A stretch of DNA of 47,439 nucleotides, from the NCBI GenBank assembly GCA_035546535.1, contig DASZWQ010000091.1:1-47439 (forward strand), written 5' to 3'. The notes under the pieces were generated by a model that saw only the letters and a program-made list of their open reading frames with translations, was not told where the DNA came from and searched no databases. The DNA comes from Pirellulales bacterium. GTDB taxonomy: Bacteria > Planctomycetota > Planctomycetia > Pirellulales > JACPPG01. Both the position numbers and the translations under genes were made by a program. Shown in pieces: positions 19,187-27,944 of this stretch. The number at the start of each line of letters is the position of its first letter. Positions within the stretch are counted from its first letter, which is position 1.

Positions 19187-20194
19187 ATGTTCCTCCGCAG
19201 CCAACCCATCGCCGAGCCGCCTCTCCCGCTTTTGATCACTGGCGTCGCCGGTGTGGCGGGCTACAACGCGCTTGAGTATTTCCAGTCGCGCTACCCGGGC
19301 CAGGTCATCGGCATTCGCCAGCGCGATAACTGGCGCCTGCAAGGGGACCACATCCTCCCCTGCAATGCCGAGGATCCGGTGGCCCTCGCGAAACTCTTCG
19401 ACGAATACCAGTTCCAGAGCGTGCTCGACTGTGCCGGCAACTGCGCGCTGCGGGCCTGCGAGCTCGATCCGGACCTCGCCTGGCGCATCAACGTCGAAGG
19501 GGTGCGCAATCTGCTCGACGTGATAGAGAACCGCGGCGTGCGGCTGGTACACCTGTCGATCGACCTGGTGTTTTCTGGCGCGGGCGATGGTGGACACATC
19601 GAGGATGACCCGACCGATCCGGTAACGGTCTACGGCCAGACGATGGTCGCCTCCGAGCAACTCCTACAGGCCGCCATGCCCGGGGCGTGCATCCTGCGCA
19701 TCTCGTTGCCCATGGGCGTCAGCTTCAACGGACACGCCGGCGCCATCGACTGGATTCAATCGCGCTTCAAAAAAGGGCGGCCGGCCACGCTCTATTACGA
19801 CGAAGTTCGCACGCCTCACTACACCGACTGCTTGAACGAGTTGTGCGAGGTGGTGCTAGCGAATGACCTGGCCGGGCTCTATCACGCCGGCGGTCCGCGA
19901 CCCATGACGCTTTACAATATCGCGCAAGTTATCAACCGCGTCGGCGGATATCCGCCCGAGTGTCTCATGGGCTGCCTGCGCGTCGAGGCCGGGCCGATTC
20001 CGCCGCGGGCCGGGAACGTATCGATGGATTGCTCGAAGCTCGTCGCGGCCTTGGGCTACGAGCCGTTCGATCCCTGGCCGCTCGACGAGGCCTTCGTGCC
20101 GACCCATCCCGAGTGGCACTACGAGCGCCACGGAGAACCCGGCTCGTTCGAGCTGCTATCACGCGTGCTCTATCGCAATCCGCGGCGGCGCTAG
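19187..20194 (+). CDS. RmlD-like SDR / NAD-dependent sugar reductase
   Basis: A 335-residue extended short-chain dehydrogenase. The Rossmann motif is TGVAGVAG (18-25), and NVEGVRNLLDV, LVHLSIDLVFSG and DDPTDPVTVYGQT follow the RmlD (dTDP-4-dehydrorhamnose reductase) pattern. The catalytic tyrosine Y149 is present, but the YxxxK lysine is methionine (YGQTM, M153). Later parts (YDEVRTPHYTDCLNELCEVVL) match the substrate-binding half. Rhamnose synthesis is one possibility, but no rmlA, rmlB or rmlC gene is near and the lost lysine argues against a standard reductase. Confidence 0.75.
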   Translation: MFLRSQPIAEPPLPLLITGVAGVAGYNALEYFQSRYPGQVIGIRQRDNWRLQGDHILPCNAEDPVALAKLFDEYQFQSVLDCAGNCALRACELDPDLAWRINVEGVRNLLDVIENRGVRLVHLSIDLVFSGAGDGGHIEDDPTDPVTVYGQTMVASEQLLQAAMPGACILRISLPMGVSFNGHAGAIDWIQSRFKKGRPATLYYDEVRTPHYTDCLNELCEVVLANDLAGLYHAGGPRPMTLYNIAQVINRVGGYPPECLMGCLRVEAGPIPPRAGNVSMDCSKLVAALGYEPFDPWPLDEAFVPTHPEWHYERHGEPGSFELLSRVLYRNPRRR

Positions 20195-20369
20195 CACGGG
20201 CCTCGTCCAGCGAGCGCGCGTTCGCGCCCGCTGCTATTGTCGCTTTCAGGCGTTTCTGATAGCACTCGCTGCCCGTCACTGTGAGAACCACGGGCGCCCC
20301 GGGTGGCTCGTCCATCAGCGCGGCAGGCAGGAGCCACTCTGCACTTGTTTATCGTGAGACCGTATTCGC

Positions 20370-22757
20370 GTGCGCGCCAGTCCCTCAGCAGAACTCGTCG
20401 ATTTGCTCACTCGCCTGAAGCTGGCTACGCCGGGCCAGCTGCGCGCCGCGTATCGTCCTGCGCGGCGGTTGGCCAAGGACTTGGCGCTTTTCGATTCGGT
20501 ATGGGTCGACGCGCTCGTGCAAACGCGCGTATTGACCCCCTACCAGGCAAAACAAATCAACTGCGGGCTTGGCGATGACTTACGCGTGGGGCCGTTCGTG
20601 CTTGTTGCTCCGTTGCCGCGAACCACGGCGGGCCACTGTTACCGCGCGCGCGATGTGCTAAGCGGCCGCATCGTGCGACTCATCGTGCTCGAACCTGTCG
20701 ATAACCCCACGGGAGTGCTGGCCCGCATCGAGGATTTGATCAAGACGCACGCCGCGATTCAGTCACCGCACCTGGCGAGAATCGAACGCTGCGGCCGCGC
20801 TGGCGAGCGAATTTGGATCGCCTCGGCCGACACGTCGGGACGAACCGCCAAAGATTGGCTTGTGCGCGGCGGACGGATGCCCGCGGGCGTGGTGCTGGAG
20901 ATCGCGCGGCAGATGGCCGCGACTCTCACGATTTGTGAGGCAGCCGGCCTGATACACGGCGACATTTCGATCGAGCAGTTGGTTCTCGATCCGCTGGGCC
21001 TGGTGCTGCTGCTCGATGGCGGACTGCCGTCACTCCTGCACCCGGTCGAGCACCGTGCCGTCGAGAACCGCGACGGCGAGCAACTGTCGCCCGCGGTTGT
21101 CGATTATCTTTCGCCCGAACGCGCCGCCGGTGGCATCGCCCCCACCGCTACGAGCGACATCTTTGCTTGCGGAGCGCTGTGGTGGCACCTGCTCGCCGGG
21201 CGGGCACCGTTTTCGGGTGCGACGGTCGCGGACCGGCGCCGCGCGGCATGCTCGACACGAATTCGCGATATTCATCCGATCGCGCCCGATGCGCCGCGCA
21301 GGCTCGTCGAAGCGATCGCCAGCGCGACCGAACCGGCGCCGGATCGGCGTCCGCCATCCTTTGCGGCACTCTTGGATTTGCTCGGCCCGCCGAGCGATCG
21401 TGGCCAGGCGCGGGTGGCGCGTTACGCGGCCCGGGGCGCTTCGCCTCCGGAGCGGTTGATCCGTCACATTCGCACCATCCGCCGTTCACCGAACCTGCCG
21501 ACCTGGGCCACGGCCGTCGCGGGCGTGATGCTGGCGCTGGCCATCGGTAGTTGGCCGCTGTGGACAAGTCTGCTCGTTGAGGATGCGCCGGTTCAGCCAC
21601 GACCGGCATCGCAAGTTGCCACGGCGCCACGACCAGAAAACACGCCCAATCAAAAAGCCAGCGGGGCAAGGGACGGGGTTGCGCCGCGGCCGAAGACGTT
21701 CGCCGACACGGGTGACGTGACACCCGTTCCCGAGCTTGCGCCCTCGGAGCCGGCTCCGGTCGTGCGCACATCGGTGACGCAGCCCGTCCCCTCGGGCCCG
21801 ACAGGGACGCGTCAGGCCGTGTCGCGTGAATTCGTGCTCTCGGCGGCGCGTCCCGTGCCATGGTCACAGGTTCGTCCCATGCCGGGCCAGGTCGTCCGAT
21901 CGCGGGAGGGAGAGCGCGCCAAGATTCTGCTCCCTGCCAACGGCGCCATGCTGACCACCGAGAATGTGCGCTTCGAGGACGTCGATTTCGTCATCGAGCA
22001 ACCCTCGGCGACAACAACGGCGATGCTTGGCGTGGCGGCCCGCACTTCGAGCTTTCTCAGATGCTCGATGCAAGTCGTGGCCGAGTCGGGCCGGCCGCCA
22101 GCGGCAATCACCTGGCGCCCGAGCGACGGCACAGAGGCTGCCCAAGTTGCGGCACCGCGCCTGACGCTGCGCGAGTGCGTGCTGTCAGGCGTCGGCGATT
22201 GTGTTCGCTGCGCGGCGCCCACGGTTGCCACGATCGAGCTCGCCGACACGCTTTTTCTGGGCGCGAGTGCCCTGGTCGCGATTGAAGCGTCGAGCGATGT
22301 TGCCCAGGCGATCAGCGTGAAGCTCGAACATTGCACGGTTCGCGGTGGCGCGGGCGTCGTCGAGTGGCAACCGCCGCGCGACTTGTCATCGGGTGATCGA
22401 CTCACGGTGGTGGCCAATGCTTGCGTCTTCGATCTCGATGTCGGCGGCGCGGTTCTGATCGTCGACGGCGGCAAGCCCTCCGCGGAGCTGTTTCAAGCCA
22501 TCGCCTGGCAGGGTGCAGGCTCGATTCTCGCTCCCAGGATTCCCCTGGTACGCTGCCGGCAACCGGACGGAACGTTGCGACCGCCCACCGAACGACGGAT
22601 GGAAATCGAAGGGCTGGTGCGCAGCGAAATGGGTTTTGCGGGGGATCGGGCCGAGGGGCCCGACGCCTCGCGCCTCGTGCGCTGGAAGGTCCCGTTGCGC
22701 TCGGCAACACCGCCGGGCATTGGCGACATGTCATTACCGCTGCCGAAGTTGCGCTAG
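20370..22757 (+). CDS. Membrane-anchored pseudokinase with beta-helix-like tail
   Basis: A 795-residue protein. Residues 1-65 (LVDLLTRLKLATPGQLRAAY...VLTPYQAKQIN) match the helical leader seen before planctomycete Ser/Thr kinases. The kinase-like fold follows at about 70-350 but lacks key residues: no VAIK lysine (RIVRLIVLEP), the catalytic loop is HGDISIEQ (N replaced by Q, near 197) and DFG is DGG. One membrane span lies near 378-400 (WATAVAGVMLALAIGSWPLW), then a Pro/Ala-rich linker, then about 280 residues of short strand repeats (ENVRFEDVDFVIEQ, TIELADTLFLGASALVAIEA) like a right-handed parallel beta-helix. It is probably a sensor or scaffold, not an active kinase. The start is a GTG without a good ribosome site. 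Confidence 0.72.
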   Translation: MRASPSAELVDLLTRLKLATPGQLRAAYRPARRLAKDLALFDSVWVDALVQTRVLTPYQAKQINCGLGDDLRVGPFVLVAPLPRTTAGHCYRARDVLSGRIVRLIVLEPVDNPTGVLARIEDLIKTHAAIQSPHLARIERCGRAGERIWIASADTSGRTAKDWLVRGGRMPAGVVLEIARQMAATLTICEAAGLIHGDISIEQLVLDPLGLVLLLDGGLPSLLHPVEHRAVENRDGEQLSPAVVDYLSPERAAGGIAPTATSDIFACGALWWHLLAGRAPFSGATVADRRRAACSTRIRDIHPIAPDAPRRLVEAIASATEPAPDRRPPSFAALLDLLGPPSDRGQARVARYAARGASPPERLIRHIRTIRRSPNLPTWATAVAGVMLALAIGSWPLWTSLLVEDAPVQPRPASQVATAPRPENTPNQKASGARDGVAPRPKTFADTGDVTPVPELAPSEPAPVVRTSVTQPVPSGPTGTRQAVSREFVLSAARPVPWSQVRPMPGQVVRSREGERAKILLPANGAMLTTENVRFEDVDFVIEQPSATTTAMLGVAARTSSFLRCSMQVVAESGRPPAAITWRPSDGTEAAQVAAPRLTLRECVLSGVGDCVRCAAPTVATIELADTLFLGASALVAIEASSDVAQAISVKLEHCTVRGGAGVVEWQPPRDLSSGDRLTVVANACVFDLDVGGAVLIVDGGKPSAELFQAIAWQGAGSILAPRIPLVRCRQPDGTLRPPTERRMEIEGLVRSEMGFAGDRAEGPDASRLVRWKVPLRSATPPGIGDMSLPLPKLR

Positions 22758-22906
22758 ACGCCCCGAGTGATCGCTGGCGATTTTCCCCGAATCGAATTTG
22801 ACCACCCCCGGAACGCGCACTAGTGTTCCTTTCGGAGACGCCGCAACCACACTTCTTTCGCGGGTGCGTCTTCACACTGCGCGGCTGGACGCCGGGAGGG
22901 CCAGCC

Positions 22907-23086
22907 ATGACTTTCATCCGTCGATTCCTGCGCGATTCCGAAGCGACGACATCCGTCGAATACGCCGTTATGCTGGCCATGATCATCGCCAGCGTGATCG
23001 CGGCCGTCGGAGCGGTCGGCGCTCAATCGGGCGGACTGTGGTCCAACATTCAGGGCGGCCTGAACGCAGCGGGCTTCGGTTCGTAG
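22907..23086 (+). CDS. Flp/Fap-type pilin
   Basis: A 59-residue pilin. The ATG follows GGGAGGG at six bases. A short positively charged leader (MTFIRRFLRDSEATTS) precedes VEYAVMLAMIIASVIAAVGAVG, the hydrophobic Flp helix with its conserved E-Y pair, cut by a prepilin peptidase just before it. A Ser/Gly-rich tail ends in GFGS. Flp pilins form Tad pili for tight adherence. No other tad or rcp gene is in the window. The frame is open further upstream without support. Confidence 0.87.
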   Translation: MTFIRRFLRDSEATTSVEYAVMLAMIIASVIAAVGAVGAQSGGLWSNIQGGLNAAGFGS

Positions 23087-23183
23087 TAGGGGCACTCTGA
23101 GGCCACGACATTTCATCGGTGGCACGCACTAAGACCGCGCGTGATGCGCGACCTGCCGAACGATCTTCGCAGTCGGCGGTGCA

Positions 23184-23705
23184 TTACGACGCACGCCGTG
23201 TCCGCTCGAAGAGCAACAACGCCGCCACGGTCTTGGCGTCTTCGACTTCGCCGCGCTCGATCATGGCCAGAATCTCGGTAAGCGGCATGACCTGCGTCGC
23301 GATCTGCTCGCCGAACTCCAGCCTGGTTGGCCCGGGCGATAAACCGCTCGCCACGAAGATGTGCATCCGTTCGCGCAAGATGCCCGGCGAGAAGACCAGC
23401 TGGCACAGGGGGGTCAGGGAGCGGGCGGTGTAGCCGGTTTCTTCGGCCAGTTCGCGGCGCGCCGTCTCGCTGGGATCTTCGCCGGGCTCAAGTGTCCCGG
23501 CCGGGATTTCCAGCAGCCATTGACCGATGGCCAGCCGGTAATTGCGAATCAGGCAGACGTGGGTTTCGTCCACCAGCGGGACAATGGCCACGGCGCCGGG
23601 ATGCTCGATCACCTCGCGCGACGACAGCCGGCCGTCGGGAAGCTGTTGCGTGCGCCGCACCACGCGAAAGCGGCGCGTTTCCAGCAGTATCTCTGGATTG
23701 TTCAC
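23184..23705 (-). CDS. NUDIX hydrolase, ADP-ribose pyrophosphatase-like
   Basis: A 173-residue hydrolase with a complete NUDIX box, GTLEPGEDPSETARRELAEETGY, and the upstream strand pattern EHPGAVAIVPLVDETHVCLIRNYR typical of ADP-sugar pyrophosphatases (NudF-like), which use Mg2+ and cleave ADP-ribose to AMP and ribose-5-phosphate. The GTG at 23703-23705 gives a normal family length; an in-frame ATG at 23814-23816 would add 37 residues. It is divergent from the protease gene that starts at 23827. Confidence 0.85.
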   Translation of the reverse strand: MNNPEILLETRRFRVVRRTQQLPDGRLSSREVIEHPGAVAIVPLVDETHVCLIRNYRLAIGQWLLEIPAGTLEPGEDPSETARRELAEETGYTARSLTPLCQLVFSPGILRERMHIFVASGLSPGPTRLEFGEQIATQVMPLTEILAMIERGEVEDAKTVAALLLFERTRRAS

Positions 23706-23826
23706 TACAACCGGACCTGGCCGCGATTTGATTGATCGCTGTTGTGAGCAGTGATAAGATAACGGCAGTGGTCGCGTTCTCCAAGGCTGCCCCGCGGCGG
23801 CGATAATTCTGCGCATTTCGTTCGCC

Positions 23827-24849
23827 ATGCGAGACCTGCTCGGATGGAATCTTTCGCTGGGGCGGTGGGCCGGCATCCAGGTGCGCGTCCACGTCTTCTT
23901 TCTTTTGCTCGTCGTCATCGCGCTCCAGTTGAGCTGGGACGATCCACGCGGCGAGTTGATCGTTGATGCGGCCGTCAGCCTGGCCGTCCTGTTCGTGAGC
24001 GTGCTGGCGCACGAGCTCGGACACTGTTTCGCCGCCCGACGCATGGGCGGACGTGCCGAACAGATCGTGCTGTGGCCGCTGGGAGGATTGGTTTCGATCA
24101 ACCTCTCGCATCAGCCGCAGGAAGAATTGGTCACCGCGGCGGCCGGTCCGATCGTGAACCTGTTCATCTGCCTGGCCACGCTGCCGGCATTGGCGCTTTT
24201 GGGCGTCGATGTGCGACTGCTTGCCAATCCGCTCGTCGCCCCGCAAACCGCGGACGGCATGAGCGTGATCTTTGCCTTGCAGCTCACGGCCTGGATCAAC
24301 TGGCTATTGGTGCTGGTGAATTTGCTCCCCGCGTATCCGCTCGACGGCGGCCGCGTGTTGCGCAGCATCGTCTGGCAACGAAAGGGCTACCGAACGGCGG
24401 TCATCGTCGTGGCGCGCGTCGCCAAGGCGACGGCCGTCGCGACCTGGATCGCGGCCTGGCTCGTCCATTCGCATTATGCTTACGCGACGTTGCCGCTCTT
24501 GCTCTTGGGCATTCTGCTGTTCTTCAGCGCCAAACAAGAGACCGATCGCCTGCAGGATCGCGAGGTCGACGAGGGCGTTTTCGGCTACGATTTCTCGCAA
24601 GGTTATACGAGCCTGGAGCGCAATTTCACGAGCACCCCGCGAAAAAGCCCGGGCCTGTTGCGGCAATGGCTCGATGGCCGGCGCGAGGCGCGTCGCGTCC
24701 GCCAGCAACGCACCGAGGAAGAGGACGACCGTCGCGTAGACGAAGTTCTGGCCCGATTGCACGAGGTCGGCCGCGATGGGCTGTCCGACGATGATCGCGC
24801 CCTGCTCGATCGCGTCAGCGCCCGCTACCGCAATCGCCAGCGCGGATAG
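23827..24849 (+). CDS. Site-2 protease family (M50) membrane metalloprotease
   Basis: A 340-residue intramembrane metalloprotease. The zinc site is AHELGH (61-66) in a membrane segment, and the third ligand is in NLLPAYPLDGGR near 170-176, both intact. About six membrane spans occupy residues 20-230. The cytoplasmic tail is charged and ends in EVLARLHEVGRDGLSDDDRALLDRVSARYR, the small DUF6576-type helical motif also seen on rhomboid proteases. Such enzymes cut membrane-bound regulators such as anti-sigma factors. A second gene follows nine bases later and may be co-transcribed. Confidence 0.9.
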   Translation: MRDLLGWNLSLGRWAGIQVRVHVFFLLLVVIALQLSWDDPRGELIVDAAVSLAVLFVSVLAHELGHCFAARRMGGRAEQIVLWPLGGLVSINLSHQPQEELVTAAAGPIVNLFICLATLPALALLGVDVRLLANPLVAPQTADGMSVIFALQLTAWINWLLVLVNLLPAYPLDGGRVLRSIVWQRKGYRTAVIVVARVAKATAVATWIAAWLVHSHYAYATLPLLLLGILLFFSAKQETDRLQDREVDEGVFGYDFSQGYTSLERNFTSTPRKSPGLLRQWLDGRREARRVRQQRTEEEDDRRVDEVLARLHEVGRDGLSDDDRALLDRVSARYRNRQRG

Positions 24850-24858
24850 CGGCATATC

Positions 24859-25344
24859 GTGGCACGCGACGAACAACCGCGCGAGGATCTTCTGGCCGAG
24901 GCCACGGCGCTCGTCGAGCGGATTGAGCTTGCGCGCCCGGATGGGGCCGCACGCGTCGTGATCGGATTCCGTCGTGACGGTGCCCCGAGCATCTATTTTG
25001 GCGAGGACGCGGCGTATCACCTCAACGCCGCCGGGCAACTGCGCCGGGCGTACCTCGACGGTAAGCTGTTCAAGGCCGAGCGTGGCCAACTGATCGCGAT
25101 CGAGCGCGTGCGCACCGAGCGCCAGGTGCAGCTGCACAGTCACCCGCTCGACGCGGCCGAGGCGGCGGCCTTCGTCGAGAATCTCGTGAGCCGCGCGGAA
25201 ACTCTGGCACGCGAGCTCGACGCCGGCGCATGGCAGGTCGCAGGTCAGGTGCCCGCCGAAGGGGATATTCTGTCCCGCGCACGCCGGTTGCTGGCGGCCG
25301 TTTCCCGCGGCGTCACGATCGCTGCGTCTCCACGCGTGGGCTGA
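24859..25344 (+). CDS. Conserved hypothetical protein after the M50 protease
   Basis: A 161-residue soluble protein, not recognised. It starts with GTG nine bases after the protease stop, which suggests one operon. The first half is mixed (VVIGFRRDGAPSIYFGEDAAYHLNAAGQLRRAYLDGKLFKAERGQ) and reads like a small beta-sheet domain; the second half is helical and rich in Ala and Glu (HPLDAAEAAAFVENLVSRAETLARELDAG). No metal or nucleotide motif is visible. Codon use matches its neighbours, so it is likely a real gene. Confidence 0.65.
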   Translation: MARDEQPREDLLAEATALVERIELARPDGAARVVIGFRRDGAPSIYFGEDAAYHLNAAGQLRRAYLDGKLFKAERGQLIAIERVRTERQVQLHSHPLDAAEAAAFVENLVSRAETLARELDAGAWQVAGQVPAEGDILSRARRLLAAVSRGVTIAASPRVG

Positions 25345-25380
25345 AGCACAAGGGGATTTCAAGCCACGTCTCGCCGCCCG

Positions 25381-26433
25381 TTACTGCGCCGCGATCGGCA
25401 GCGCGACAACCTCGGCCGCGCCCAGCGGCGACATGAGACGGGTGCCCGGCGTGTTTGATCCGCGGCGCACGTAGGCGAGCGCGAGCGGCGCATCGCATCG
25501 CGGTGAAAAGGCGGCCGACGTTACCAGGCCCAGCGACTTGCCTGCTTCGTCTTGGAACGCGGTGCCGACGGGAGGAATTTCTGCACCGCTGAATCGCACG
25601 CCGCAAAGCGTCCGATTCACGTGGCCCAGCGCATCGAGCCGGGCCACGGTTTCCTGGCCGATGTAGCATCCTTTGGTAAAGCTGATCGCCCGGGCGTCTC
25701 GCGCCACCTCTTGCGGCAAATTGGCGTCTGTAAGGTCGCGGCCATATTCGGGAGTGCCGGCTTCGAGGCGGGCGATTTCCAGCGCCTGCGCGCCGCAGGG
25801 CCGGGCACCGCCCTCGCGCAGAGCGTTCCATACCGCGGCCACGGCCGAACGAGCGCAGGAAACCAAAAACCCGCCGGGATGCGAGATGTCGACCCGGCGG
25901 ATCGATGTGTCGACGCCAGCGATCGGCGCCACGACGTGATCCCACAATCGCTCGGGCGGCGCGATCGAGCGCGCTTGCAACAACCCGGCCGCCGCAGGCC
26001 CGGCCAGCAACAGCTCCGCCCAATCGTCGCTACGACCGCGCAACGCGACTTTTTCGCGGATCAAATAGCGGTCCAAGTGAGCCAGCAGTTTCCCCTCTTC
26101 GCCGGGCACGGTTTCGATCACCAGCGTTTCGGCACCGCAAAAAATATTGACCAGCGCCAAGGTGTGCCCCTGCGCGTTGCACAGAAACGCCTCGCAGCCG
26201 GCGCCGGGCGCAAGCCGGCGCACTTCATTGGTGCATAGATTGTGCAAGAACGACTGGCGGTCGGCGCCCGAGAGTTCGATTTGCGTGCGGCGGCTGAAAT
26301 CGACCAGGCCCGCGGCGCCGGAGAGGGCGTCGTACTCGGCCCGCCAATTGCCGAAGTGGAGCGGCTCGGCCGCATTGCCAGCGTCGTACGCGGCGCCCGC
26401 GTGGTCAAACAGCGGTCGAAGTGAGTCGTTCAT
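25381..26433 (-). CDS. YgfZ/GcvT-type folate-binding protein
   Basis: A 350-residue protein of the GcvT superfamily. The YgfZ signature KGCYIGQE lies near residue 255, with the essential cysteine, and the N-terminal part (GLVDFSRRTQIELSGADRQSFLHNLCTNEV) matches the folate-binding fold. YgfZ proteins use tetrahydrofolate to help keep certain Fe-S enzymes functional. The gene starts seven bases after the LarA-like stop, so both are in one minus-strand operon. The glycolate oxidase Fe-S subunit in this window is one possible client, but that is inference. Confidence 0.88.
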   Translation of the reverse strand: MNDSLRPLFDHAGAAYDAGNAAEPLHFGNWRAEYDALSGAAGLVDFSRRTQIELSGADRQSFLHNLCTNEVRRLAPGAGCEAFLCNAQGHTLALVNIFCGAETLVIETVPGEEGKLLAHLDRYLIREKVALRGRSDDWAELLLAGPAAAGLLQARSIAPPERLWDHVVAPIAGVDTSIRRVDISHPGGFLVSCARSAVAAVWNALREGGARPCGAQALEIARLEAGTPEYGRDLTDANLPQEVARDARAISFTKGCYIGQETVARLDALGHVNRTLCGVRFSGAEIPPVGTAFQDEAGKSLGLVTSAAFSPRCDAPLALAYVRRGSNTPGTRLMSPLGAAEVVALPIAAQ

Positions 26434-26440
26434 GCCGGCG

Positions 26441-27652
26441 TTACTCGCTTCCCACCGTGGCTACCGCGTATTGCGCGTGCGAAATCAAAATGCACGAGGC
26501 GTGCCGGTCTGCCAGCCTCGTCAGCTCGGCGGGGCTGGCCACAGGCGTAACACCCAGCTCTTCGACCGTTGACTCATCGAGCTGGCTCATCAAGTAGACT
26601 CGCGATTCGGAGAGTGCCTGCACAAGCGCAACGGCCGGAAGCGAATCGCTCGCCCGTCGCTTGCCGAAAACCCGCAGCGCCAGGCGAAGATCCTTCAATT
26701 CGGCCACCTGTTGCACGTTGGGTCCTGGGGACTCGTCGAGCGACGTACACAGCGCGATCGCGCCACCCGCGGCGACGACGCGCTGGGCCGTGGCCAAGGC
26801 CCGGGCCACGTTGTCCCAGGTCTGCTCCGACGGCGGACCGTCGATCGCGGCGATCACTAACTGCGCGGTGCGCGGCACCGCGCACGACCAGGCCCGCTGG
26901 CAAGCCGACTGTCCTTGTCGAAAGACATCGCCTGGCATGCCGGCCAAGACCTGTAGTACTTCGCCACCGGGCCCCGGCACCACCTGCACGGTAAATTGCA
27001 CGCCCAAGAGCCAGCCGACTTCCTGAATCTTCTCGCGGCAACGGGCTTCGTCCCGAGCCGCGTGCGCGATGCCGCGGGCGAAAAGCTTGTCCTGCGTTTG
27101 CCGGCCCGAAAACGTCGGAAACAGTCCGCCGAACATGCCGTGATAGTCGATCGCCGGCTCGCAGCGCAGGCAGCCGATCGGCACGACCACGTCGGCATCG
27201 CACAGCAACCGATTGAGGTAAATCGGCTCGTCGTCGGCCCCCACGGCGAGATAACTCAAGCCGTCGCGCGCGTCGGGATCGTGCGTCGAGACCGTGGCCT
27301 GATCGCGATAAGCAGCCGGCAGAATGTTGCGGGCGCTCAGGTCCGCGCCGGTCGTCAGCAGGTGGATATCCGCCGGTTGCACTCCGCGCTCGACCAGGCA
27401 ATCGAACAAGGCGCTCACGATCTCGCGGCCACGTGGCACGTCGTGATCAAGCGCCAGAACCACACGATCGCCCGGCACTACGGCTTGTGCTAGCGGCGGA
27501 AAACCAATCGGGTCGGCCAACGCCTGCGCCGTGGCCGTGCGGACGTCCGCGAGCACCGGCTGCTTGGTTGTGCCGCAGGAAGCAATCAACCGATCGGCGG
27601 GCAGGGCCAATTCGACGGATGCGTCCGTCCCATAGCGGATGCTGGCAGTCAT
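26441..27652 (-). CDS. LarA-like (DUF2088) nickel-pincer racemase family protein
   Basis: A 403-residue protein. Its N-terminal half has the LarA-N pattern: YGTDASVELALP, then VVPGDRVVLALDHDVPRGREIVSALFDCL and HLLTTGADLS. The middle (DADVVVPIGCLRCEPAIDYHGMFGGLFPTFSG) corresponds to the LarA segment with the HxxxGxSGG motif, here altered. LarA enzymes racemise 2-hydroxy acids with a nickel-pincer nucleotide made by LarB, LarC and LarE; none of those genes is in the window. The usual DDxTRP segment is replaced by DHDVPRG, so it may act on another substrate. It is first in an operon with the YgfZ-like gene. Confidence 0.72.
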   Translation of the reverse strand: MTASIRYGTDASVELALPADRLIASCGTTKQPVLADVRTATAQALADPIGFPPLAQAVVPGDRVVLALDHDVPRGREIVSALFDCLVERGVQPADIHLLTTGADLSARNILPAAYRDQATVSTHDPDARDGLSYLAVGADDEPIYLNRLLCDADVVVPIGCLRCEPAIDYHGMFGGLFPTFSGRQTQDKLFARGIAHAARDEARCREKIQEVGWLLGVQFTVQVVPGPGGEVLQVLAGMPGDVFRQGQSACQRAWSCAVPRTAQLVIAAIDGPPSEQTWDNVARALATAQRVVAAGGAIALCTSLDESPGPNVQQVAELKDLRLALRVFGKRRASDSLPAVALVQALSESRVYLMSQLDESTVEELGVTPVASPAELTRLADRHASCILISHAQYAVATVGSE

Positions 27653-27771
27653 ATGGGAGGTTTGTGGTGTCTGGGGTGGTACGTGACTGGGTCAGAAGGA
27701 TGGTCAATCGTATCGCGTCGACCTTGCGCAGGACACCCCCGGACCGGCGACGGCGAGCGCGCAGACTTGCC

Positions 27772-27800
27772 TTTACCGAATTGCGAAAGTTTCCCATAAT
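27772..27800 (+). promoter_or_regulatory. Possible sigma70-type promoter for the TlpA fusion gene
   Basis: TTTACC and CATAAT are spaced by exactly 17 bases (four and five matches to the -35 and -10 consensus). They lie about 145 bases upstream of the ATG at 27945, in the gap that divides the divergent LarA-like gene. Consensus rules come from other phyla, so low confidence. Confidence 0.3.
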
Positions 27801-27944
27801 CCGCGTCCCAAAAACGCCCCGGTGCCCCGGCTCGAAGCAGAGCGACCGACGGCCAGCGCCGAACCATAAGCGCGACGAAGTTCCATCGGCGTGGACACTG
27901 CCGATTCACGATCTCACTGACGTCTTTCACGCAAGGAAGCGATC

